Below, piece after piece: positions 58,178 to 64,000 of a stretch of 64,000 bases of DNA. Under the pieces are notes generated by a model. That model was given only the letters and a program-made list of their open reading frames with translations, had not been told where the DNA came from and ran no database searches. A program made the position numbers and the translations under genes. The number at the start of each line of letters is the position of its first letter. Position 1 is the first letter of the stretch. The DNA lies in contig CAVOWL010000004.1 of NCBI GenBank assembly GCA_963700105.1, forward strand, positions 496,001-560,000, given 5' to 3'. The stretch is from CAVUWL01 sp963700105 (GTDB lineage Bacteria; Actinomycetota; Thermoleophilia; Solirubrobacterales; 70-9).

Positions 58178-58576
58178 CTACCAGATCGCACGCTCGCCGA
58201 TCGCTCCTTGGATGTCTTCGTCAGCGCTTACGAGCGGCAGGTCGAGCGTGAGCGCCGTTGCCGCGATGATGCGATCGAAGGGGTCACGGACCTCTTCCCT
58301 CGGGATCGCCGCCATGGCGTCGAGGACCGGCAAGTCGAGCGGTACGACTGTAAATGGCTTGCTCTCGACAATCGAGCGAGCATCTCCAAGCAGCTGCGCC
58401 GAGAGGCGACCTGAATCGACCAGGTAGCGCAGATCGAGGAAGGAGCCGATCGAGACATACAGCCTGTTGGCGCCCAATGCCCGGTCGACGGCGTCGGCGG
58501 CTTTCGGCGAGCGATCACGCAGGATGCCCCTGAGCATCCACAGCAGTACGTGAGTGTCGGCGACGACGCCCGCCAC
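58178..58576 (-). CDS. PIN-domain toxin (VapC-like), second pair
   Basis: 132 residues: VVADTHVLLWML (first Asp), DLRYLVDSGRL, DPFDRIIAATALTLDLPLVS and ADEDI with later acidic residues. The layout is that of PIN RNases, though the second conserved acid is an Asp in FLDLRYL rather than the usual Glu. GTG 58576 lies nine bases after the antitoxin-like gene. The pair lies next to the right end of the element and may stabilise it. Confidence 0.82.
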   Translation of the reverse strand: MAGVVADTHVLLWMLRGILRDRSPKAADAVDRALGANRLYVSIGSFLDLRYLVDSGRLSAQLLGDARSIVESKPFTVVPLDLPVLDAMAAIPREEVRDPFDRIIAATALTLDLPLVSADEDIQGAIGERAIW

Positions 58577-58585
58577 GGACGAGAT

Positions 58586-58816
58586 CTACTCGGCCTTGCC
58601 GAGCAGCGCCTCTTGGCGAGCAGCCTTGATGTCGACGATCTCGATCGGGGGGAGCTTGCCGGCAAGCGCTCCGACAGGCCAGGGCAGGTCATCGCCCTCG
58701 ACGCCACTGGCCAGGCGCACGTCGACTGCGGCACCGACCTCGAGCTCGGAGGCGTCGGCCGCCGGCACAACTACGACGATAGTGCCGTCGGGACGCCTCT
58801 CGATCACCTTGGCCAT
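58586..58816 (-). CDS. Antitoxin-like protein of the second PIN pair
   Basis: 76 residues: MAKVIERRPDGTIVVVVPAA and LEVGAAVDVRLASG form an AbrB-like swapped-hairpin start, and a helical tail (IVDIKAARQEALLGKAE) could occupy the toxin. First gene of the pair. Divergent enough that family membership is inferred mainly from operon order. Confidence 0.7.
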   Translation of the reverse strand: MAKVIERRPDGTIVVVVPAADASELEVGAAVDVRLASGVEGDDLPWPVGALAGKLPPIEIVDIKAARQEALLGKAE

Positions 58817-58916
58817 GAGTCAAGAGTACCCCCTCGCTGCGATACCGAGGTCCAAATAGGAGCGCCTGGCCGCCCACCTTGCGCCTGCATCATCTTGACC
58901 CAGACCTTGACCCAGA

Positions 58917-58943
58917 TGAGAAAACGCCGCCCAGTGGGCGGCG
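58917..58943 (-). terminator. Rho-independent terminator of tRNA-Glu
   Basis: On the minus strand: CGCCGCCC, three-base loop, GGGCGGCG, followed by TTTTCTC. Perfect 8-bp stem with a T-tract, about 20 bases past the tRNA 3' end. It lies inside the mobile element, so the element supplies the terminator for the host tRNA. Confidence 0.85.
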
Positions 58944-58964
58944 CATTTGGCTCTATATCTGGTA

Positions 58965-59005
58965 TACCGCTACGGGGATTCGAACCCCGGTTTCCGGACT
59001 GAGAA
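58965..59005 (-). repeat. Right attachment repeat (3' end of intact tRNA-Glu)
   Basis: 41 bases identical to 43799-43839. Covers the tRNA 3' end up to the anticodon loop. The tRNA remains whole because the incoming element carried a matching 3' end. Confidence 0.9.
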
Positions 59006-59037
59006 TCCGGCGTCCTAGTCCCCTGGACGATAGCGGC
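58965..59037 (-). tRNA. tRNA-Glu (CTC anticodon)
   Basis: 73 bases fold as a complete cloverleaf: acceptor GCCGCTA/TAGCGGT (first pair a G-U wobble), D-arm GTCC/GGAC, anticodon stem CCGGA/TCCGG with loop TTCTCAG, T-arm CGGGGTTCGAATCCCCG, no encoded CCA. Target of the integrative element. Confidence 0.95.
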
Positions 59038-59109
59038 GAGGATGCCCGAGTTTAGCGAGAGCGGCCAGCCAATCGAGATCTGATCACTAACCGCTAAATT
59101 GCCTTCCCT

Positions 59110-59193
59110 GCGGCTGTGGCGGAACTGGTAGACGCGCACGGTTCAGGGCCGTGTGGAGGAAACTCCGTGGAGGTTCGACTCCTCTCAGCCGCA
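59110..59193 (+). tRNA. tRNA-Leu (CAG anticodon)
   Basis: 84-base class II tRNA: acceptor GCGGCTG/CAGCCGC, anticodon stem CACGG/CCGTG with loop TTCAGGG, an extended variable arm (TGGAGGAAACTCCG) and T-arm GAGGTTCGACTCCTC. No encoded CCA. Confidence 0.95.
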
Positions 59194-59520
59194 TCGAAGA
59201 AATACCAGGAAAATCGCAACTTTTCCGAAGAATACGGGCGGGCACCGCCGCGGCGATCAGAAACCGAACCATTGCCCTATTTTTGGCAAACCGCCGCGCC
59301 AAAGCGCCACAGGAGCGGAGCGAGCATCGGTCTCCCCCGGTGCCAAGTCAGTTCCGGCCAAACTCGTGGCCCTGTGCGAGGAACCAGACCGGCTTGAGTC
59401 CCGAGGGAGCGTCGCCACCACCGCTAGACTTCTCGTCGCAAGGGAGCGAATCGTTAGGTCGATAACTGGGTTCCTACATTCGGGCGTCCGCAAAATTCGG
59501 ACCTCAGAGAGGAATGAGAG
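59194..59520. other. Intergenic stretch
   Basis: About 330 bases between tRNA-Leu and the next gene. No gene, repeat or terminator is confidently recognised. Confidence 0.4.
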
Positions 59521-60165
59521 ATGCACAAGGCAGGGTTCAAGCGGCCGTCGCCGGCCATGGTTATGGCAGTAATCGCGCTGATAGCCGCCCTGGGCGGAAC
59601 CGCTTGGGCGGCGTTGGGCAAGAACTCGGTGGGCACACGCCAGATTCAGGCCAAGGCCGTGACGACGGCCAAAATCGCCAATGGGGCCATTATTGGCAGC
59701 AAAGTCGCTCCGCATACCCTGAGCGGCGCCAATATCAACGTCGGCGAACTTGGCACGGTGCCCACGGTCAGCAATGCCAACAACGCGGGTGATGCCCAAA
59801 AGGTCGGCGGCCACAACGCGACCTGTCCCGCCAACACGACCCTGGTCCGCGGCGTCTGCTTTGACTCCAATCCCTCGGGTCCTGTGACCGGGGTCCAAAA
59901 CGCGGCGATCGCCTGCGCCAACCGCGGCGGCTGGCTGCCCACCCCGCAGGAGCTCTACTCAGCCCGCGGCGTGCTGAACCTTGGCGATGGGACCGGATCC
60001 CACAGCGAGTTCACCGATTCGCTCTCGGCGAACACGAGCGGAACCGAATACGGGACTACCGTGGTCAACGCGACCGAAGAGAAGTTTGTCCTCAACGAAG
60101 ACCCCAAAACCAAAGAACTCGTCGCCAACTACGAATACATCTGCTCCTACCCGCTGGTTCGCTGA
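59521..60165 (+). CDS. Secreted protein with NSVGT-type repeats (second paralogue)
   Basis: 214 residues. Signal/anchor AMVMAVIALIAALGGTAWAA, then KNSVGTRQIQAKAVTTAKIA and a low-complexity NANNAGDAQKVGG stretch, as in the gene at 34063. The C-terminal domain has Cys residues (ATCPANTTLVRGVCFD; AIACANRGG; YICSYPL) and GWLPTPQELYSARGVLNLGD, giving a disulfide-stabilised exported fold. Function unknown. Confidence 0.75.
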   Translation: MHKAGFKRPSPAMVMAVIALIAALGGTAWAALGKNSVGTRQIQAKAVTTAKIANGAIIGSKVAPHTLSGANINVGELGTVPTVSNANNAGDAQKVGGHNATCPANTTLVRGVCFDSNPSGPVTGVQNAAIACANRGGWLPTPQELYSARGVLNLGDGTGSHSEFTDSLSANTSGTEYGTTVVNATEEKFVLNEDPKTKELVANYEYICSYPLVR

Positions 60166-60260
60166 GGCGCAAAAGGCACGACGGTACCGGGGGCTGCGAA
60201 TGGTCGGGACGATAGGCGTCCGTGAGACGGACTGAGTAATTGCTAGAGCCGACAACCCCG

Positions 60261-61157
60261 ATGCGCAGGCGGCTCAGCGTGGCTTTTGCGACCACGTCGG
60301 TCGGACTCATCGGCCTTGCGCTCACCCCGACTCAGGCGGTTGCAATGCCATCCGCCACCGTCTCGCCTTCGCGTGCCAGCTCAACCAACAACAACACGAG
60401 CACTGTTGAAAGCGCTCCTGAAATTCTCACCGGTGCCGCCACGAACTTGACAGAAGACTCGGCAACACTGAAAGGTTTTGTCAATCCCGCGGGCGCGAGC
60501 ACCATCACCAACTGCCAGTTTGACTATGTCGCGGAGGCGAGTTTCCTCGCTACCGAGTACGGCAGCGGTCAGGTAGCGCTCTGTTCCCCGAGCCCTCCCT
60601 ATCCAAATCCGATCGAGGTCAGCGCCGATATATCCGGACTCGAGGCGGGAACGACCTATCACTACCGCCTCGTCGCTGAGAGTGATGAAGGTATTACCTC
60701 GGGCTCCGACGGCACCTTCACAACTCCGGCTCCTTCGCTGGTGGGAGCCGAAGAAGAACCAGAAGAAAAGGCCGTTCATCACGGAGCTGTCAAGTGCACA
60801 GCAAGGGAGTGCTCTCGCTCTCTAGTTGGCTCAGACCAGCCAAAATCTTGGACATCACCGAAGTTTCCACCAACTTACGGCTGGCTATTTAGCGTCTACC
60901 GCAACGGCAAATCCCTCCAGTTCGCTGACCGCACCGGTGGCTGCGCGGGGACGTTTGCTGGGAAGAGCATCATCGTTGCCGTCGACGGATGTGGCAATCG
61001 ATTCAAGCTGCTCTACCTTGGTTCCGGCCAATTCACGATCCGCTGGAGGGTCTTCGAAAACTGCCTCTGCGCGAATCGCGCCAACCGAACGAATCGCCGA
61101 TCAGCGCGGCCCGCCGAGGCGGCGCCTCAACTCCGCGACCAATCTGGGTATCCCTAG
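60261..61157 (+). CDS. Secreted fibronectin-type-III-like protein
   Basis: 298 residues from ATG 60261 (MRRRLSVAFATT). Signal peptide ending AVA, a Ser/Thr/Asn-rich linker, then one FN3-like domain: TGAATNLTEDSATLKGFVNP, CQFDYVAEASF and SGLEAGTTYHYRLVAESDEG. The C-terminal part has several Cys (VKCTARECS; GGCAGTF; DGCGNRF; ENCLC) and a basic end. Probably an extracellular adhesion or scaffold protein. Confidence 0.7.
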   Translation: MRRRLSVAFATTSVGLIGLALTPTQAVAMPSATVSPSRASSTNNNTSTVESAPEILTGAATNLTEDSATLKGFVNPAGASTITNCQFDYVAEASFLATEYGSGQVALCSPSPPYPNPIEVSADISGLEAGTTYHYRLVAESDEGITSGSDGTFTTPAPSLVGAEEEPEEKAVHHGAVKCTARECSRSLVGSDQPKSWTSPKFPPTYGWLFSVYRNGKSLQFADRTGGCAGTFAGKSIIVAVDGCGNRFKLLYLGSGQFTIRWRVFENCLCANRANRTNRRSARPAEAAPQLRDQSGYP

Positions 61158-61371
61158 TTCGCCGCGCCCCCAGGAGGGCAATTGGATCGTTGAGCGGCGC
61201 CGCGTGTAATCGGGCGCGATGGCCCGAAGCCGCTCCTGTTCGGCAGGGCAATGCCGGCAGGACTGCCGACCGCGATCCCTCCCTGCAATAGGCGCCCTGA
61301 TTCAATCTGCATCGAGCCGACGTAGATCTCCGCACAGAGAAGGCCCCCGGACCCGCCAGGACATCGCGACC

Positions 61372-62346
61372 CTAGCCTGAATACAGCGCCCTCAGCCTGG
61401 GCCAAAGGGCACGGTCCTCGCCTCCGGCCGCCCAGAAATCGATTCCGGCAAACCCAGCGAACTTGGCCAACTTTGCCCGGTCGTAGGAAGCCGTCGGATT
61501 CTGATACCAGACAACATGCTTGACGCCAGCCAAGCTGTAGCGGAAGGTCGTTTCGGCTTGCCTCGCGTTCCAGTGCAAAGCGGCGTGCCTTTCGAGAGCC
61601 AGGCGCGACGCCTGTCGCGAGGTAATCGATGTCGCTTCAGAGCCCGACCAGTCATACCCGTAGGCGGGGAGGGCAAGCTCAACCCTGCCGAGCGCCATCG
61701 TTGATCGAGCGTAGGCAATCACGCGCTTCACCCACGAGATTGGGGAAATCGGGCCTGGCGGTCCGCCCGGCGCGTGCTCGTCGTAGGCCATGATTCTGAC
61801 TCGATCTGCGACCTTTGCGAGGGCCCCGTAGTCATAGACCCAAGTGGCAAACTGTCTGCGCCAGTAAACGTGGGCCGGGCCGGTTCGAGGCATGATCGTT
61901 ACGGTGCATTTCCGATCAACCCTGTGCAGCGCTGCGCAGAGCTGGGCGACGAACTCCGGGTATCGAACCGCCGCTGCGCTAGCCAGCGCCGCATTGTGGT
62001 GGCTATCGAGGGCAAAGTTCTCGAAATCGAGGTCGATTCCGTTGTAGTCACGGCTGGTTGCGATCGCGACCAGTGCGCCCACCATCGCGGCGCGACGCCG
62101 CTGGCTCTTTAGGATCCCGACAAAGGCCGGTAAGTCCGCGCCCTCGGTTACCGTCGGAACGACCCGAATATGACGGTCTCGCAACTTCTTGATGATCGAC
62201 TGCTCGCCCGCGCCAGGGTCGTCTATGACCGTCGAATCGCCAGAAACCGAGTACCAAAACGGGCTCGCGGTGCCAACCAGATCGGCATTCATGGTGGTTG
62301 ACCTCAGTGCCGCAGACATGTCCCAATACGGCAACCAAAGGGACAC
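61372..62346 (-). CDS. Glycoside hydrolase family 18-like protein
   Basis: 324 residues of GH18 TIM-barrel sequence: LWLPYWDM at the first strand, SRDYNGIDLDFENF with the DxDxE motif (D105, D107, E109), RVRIMAYDEHAPG and YGYDWSG. Likely acts on chitin, peptidoglycan or similar beta-1,4-linked glycans outside the cell. GTG 62346 is the first usable start and gives no signal peptide. The frame is open upstream to 62618 and there encodes a lipoprotein-like signal (FALAATLFGAGCGAG) but has no ATG, GTG or TTG, so the true start may be lost. Confidence 0.75.
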   Translation of the reverse strand: MSLWLPYWDMSAALRSTTMNADLVGTASPFWYSVSGDSTVIDDPGAGEQSIIKKLRDRHIRVVPTVTEGADLPAFVGILKSQRRRAAMVGALVAIATSRDYNGIDLDFENFALDSHHNAALASAAAVRYPEFVAQLCAALHRVDRKCTVTIMPRTGPAHVYWRRQFATWVYDYGALAKVADRVRIMAYDEHAPGGPPGPISPISWVKRVIAYARSTMALGRVELALPAYGYDWSGSEATSITSRQASRLALERHAALHWNARQAETTFRYSLAGVKHVVWYQNPTASYDRAKLAKFAGFAGIDFWAAGGEDRALWPRLRALYSG

Positions 62347-62667
62347 GAGGCGGCGGTAGTTCGCGCTGCGGTGGGCTCGGGGGCTCCGACCCGCCGAGCG
62401 GTCGGCGGGGCCGTTGCCCCTAACCTCGCGGCCCTGCGGAATTGCCCTACTCTGGCGGGCCCGGCCAGCGCCCCTGTACAGGTTCCGAATCGGTGCGCCA
62501 CTCGGAGCGCCGGCGCCGCATCCAGCGCCAAAGAGCGTGGCAGCCAGAGCAAATCCGAGGAATGGTTTGGCCGCGGTCGTGTCAGCAGGTTAGAGGGAGA
62601 GCCACGACGTCTGGCAGGTGAGGACGGCTCCGAACGAGCGAGGCGAAGGTCTGGTGCTCGGGTCGGT
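62347..62667. other. Stretch holding the in-frame 5' extension of the GH18 gene
   Basis: About 320 bases. Up to 62618 it continues the GH18 reading frame without a standard start codon and contains a lipobox-like segment (see the GH18 gene). The remaining 50 bases to the hydrolase stop show nothing recognisable. Confidence 0.5.
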
Positions 62668-63570
62668 CTAAGCCGCTTGTCTTTCGTTGATTCCGGCTCG
62701 AATCGTCGTGGCGGTGATCTCCTCAGCGAACTCGCCCCACAAGGCTCGTGGGAGATCGTGGCCCATCCCCGAAAAGATTCGCAAGTGGGCTCCGGGGATC
62801 GCCCTGGCGGTGGCCCGCGCCCCGGAGGGATTGATCAACCGATCCTTTTCACCGTGGATTACCGTCGTCGGCAGCCGTAGTTTGCGCAGCTCGCGGGTGC
62901 GGTCTCCAGACGCCGTAATCGCGTGGAGTTGCCGCAACACCCCGGCCCGGCTGTGGCCTCGGTCATAAGAGCTACCGACGATTTCACGCAGACGCTGTTC
63001 GTCAAGTGGGTAGCCGGGGGACCCGATTATGCGAAATGTCTTCAGCGCCTGTTCAATGGCGCTCTCGCGGCCCGCCGGTGGGTGCGCCAATAAAGTGCCA
63101 AAGGTCTTCAACTCGGGCCTACCGACCAGGCGGTTGCCCGTCGTAGAGAGCATCGAGACCAGCGACCTAATCCGTGCCGGGGCCTCGATCGCAACCGTCT
63201 GGGCGATCATTCCTCCCATCGATGCACCCACCATGTGGGCATCCTCGATCTCCAAGAAATCCATCAATGAGGTTGTATCGAGCGCCATATCGGTGAGAAG
63301 GTAGGGCGCGGTCGAGCGGCGGCCGATAAGCAGGTCCACTGGCCGCGGTGCCCCGGCCGCCTCAAACTTGGTCGAGCGCCCGATATCGCGGTTGTCGAAA
63401 CGAATCACCCGAAAGCCCCGTTCGGCGAGCATCAGGCAGAAATCCTGATCCCAGCCAAGCATCTGGGTTCCCAGCCCCATGATCAGGAGCAGCGGCTCGG
63501 CGTCGGCGTCACCAATCTCCTGGTAGGCGATCTCAATGCCGTTTGCCGCGGCGATCCGCTCTTCACTCAT
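62668..63570 (-). CDS. Alpha/beta hydrolase
   Basis: 300 residues from ATG 63570 (MSEERIAAANGIEIAYQEIG); ATG 63579 is an alternative. Oxyanion/HG-like LLLIMGLGTQMLGWDQDF, the nucleophile elbow GASMGG with Ser, the acid in HGEKDRLI and His in SGMGHDLP make a full catalytic triad. Similar enzymes hydrolyse esters, lactones or C-C bonds; the substrate is unknown. Divergent from the metallophosphoesterase gene by 90 bases. Confidence 0.88.
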   Translation of the reverse strand: MSEERIAAANGIEIAYQEIGDADAEPLLLIMGLGTQMLGWDQDFCLMLAERGFRVIRFDNRDIGRSTKFEAAGAPRPVDLLIGRRSTAPYLLTDMALDTTSLMDFLEIEDAHMVGASMGGMIAQTVAIEAPARIRSLVSMLSTTGNRLVGRPELKTFGTLLAHPPAGRESAIEQALKTFRIIGSPGYPLDEQRLREIVGSSYDRGHSRAGVLRQLHAITASGDRTRELRKLRLPTTVIHGEKDRLINPSGARATARAIPGAHLRIFSGMGHDLPRALWGEFAEEITATTIRAGINERQAA

Positions 63571-63660
63571 GGCGACCATGCCAGCGAAGTTTAGCCAGTA
63601 CTGGCTGCCCAGCCAGTCGGGCACAGTGGGCGCGGATTCCCCAGCGGCTAGGTTGGCGCC

Positions 63661-64000
63661 GTGCAAACCGCGATCATCTCCGACCTCCATCTCTCCAGCG
63701 CCGACGGTGCTGATGTCCTGCGCAGCGCCGACGTTAGGGGAGCGCTCTTTGAGCAGATCGAGGGCGCGGATCGCCTCGTCATGCTGGGCGATGTGATCGA
63801 GTTGCGGGAGCGACCGCTCGGAGTCGCGTTGGCCCTAGCGCAGCCCTTCTTTGAGGAGCTCGGTTCGGCACTCGCCGGTCGCGAGGTGATCCTCGTTCCC
63901 GGCAACCACGATCACCACTTTGCCGAGCCAATGCTCGATCGACTCTCACTCGCTGGCGGATCTCCGATCGAGCTCGAGCACCGCTACCCGCCCTCGCCCG
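63661..64000 (+). CDS. Calcineurin-like metallophosphoesterase (N-terminal part; runs off the right edge)
   Basis: From GTG 63661 the frame stays open to the window end (113 codons). It shows the metallophosphoesterase motifs in order: ISDLHLSS, VMLGDVIELRERP and VPGNHDHHF. These bind the two metal ions of the active site. The rest of the protein, including later His motifs, is outside the window. The substrate could be a nucleotide, lipid or protein phosphate. Confidence 0.9.
   Translation, partial: MQTAIISDLHLSSADGADVLRSADVRGALFEQIEGADRLVMLGDVIELRERPLGVALALAQPFFEELGSALAGREVILVPGNHDHHFAEPMLDRLSLAGGSPIELEHRYPPSP

Larger units (their letters stand above)
43799..59005. mobile_element. Integrative mobilizable element in tRNA-Glu, about 15.2 kb
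   Basis: Bounded by perfect 41-bp direct repeats of the tRNA-Glu 3' end. One end carries a tyrosine integrase. The other carries an excisionase-like gene, a MobF relaxase and a PIN/AbrB pair. Cargo: serpin, secreted protein, RelA/SpoT-domain gene, propeller protein and two sigma/membrane-protein modules. No coupling protein or type IV secretion genes are seen, so it would need a helper for transfer. The boundaries are strongly supported; mobility today is not known. Confidence 0.85.

Overview
The window is high-GC DNA from an actinobacterium. The most likely home is the class Thermoleophilia (Solirubrobacterales-like). The reasons are a complete actinobacterial-style dcw cluster with a DAP-type MurE, a caa3-type oxidase operon, and two secreted proteins whose N-termini share an NSVGT(K/R)Q repeat that I associate with that group. 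The taxon is an inference; no rRNA gene is present.

Layout. 1-12,100 (minus strand): division and cell-wall operon mraZ-rsmH-ftsL-ftsI-murE-murF-mraY-murD-ftsW-murG-murC, mostly joined by ATGA/GTGA overlaps, with a promoter overlapped by three MraZ-box repeats. 12,300-15,240: a secreted beta-lactamase-fold protein, a PfkB-type kinase and a PHP-family phosphatase. 15,330-19,790 (minus): terminal oxidase operon (cupredoxin-like protein, subunits II, I and III, a CtaG-like fragment and a 44-aa membrane protein). 20,000-23,510: a hypothetical gene, a degenerate Rho-like protein, glpD and a frameshifted nitroreductase. 23,590-30,030 (minus): a cobalamin-riboswitch operon encoding an ECF importer. 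Its S component is fused to an alpha/alpha toroid domain, and it is accompanied by two DUF4430 (transcobalamin C-domain-like) secreted proteins. This is the most interesting system in the window: it looks like a bacterial, split version of intrinsic factor coupled to an ECF vitamin B12 importer. 30,200-41,450: mixed chromosomal genes (TPR protein, hydroxyacid dehydrogenase, DEAD-box helicase, secreted proteins, GT2 glycosyltransferase, several very small genes).

41,580-59,040 is accessory DNA at a tRNA-Glu gene. A perfect 41-bp repeat of the tRNA 3' end occurs at 43,799 and 58,965, and a diverged third copy lies at 42,235. The perfect pair bounds a 15.2-kb integrative mobilizable element. It carries a tyrosine integrase, an excisionase-like gene, a MobF relaxase-helicase, a serpin, a broken RelA/SpoT-domain gene with its small partner, a YVTN propeller protein, two paralogous ECF sigma/membrane-protein modules and a VapBC-like pair. 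The outer 1.6-kb segment (NmrA-like dehydrogenase plus SRPBCC protein) looks like an older, decayed insertion at the same tRNA.

59,110-64,000: tRNA-Leu, secreted proteins, a GH18-like hydrolase whose own start codon seems to be missing, an alpha/beta hydrolase and the start of a metallophosphoesterase gene.
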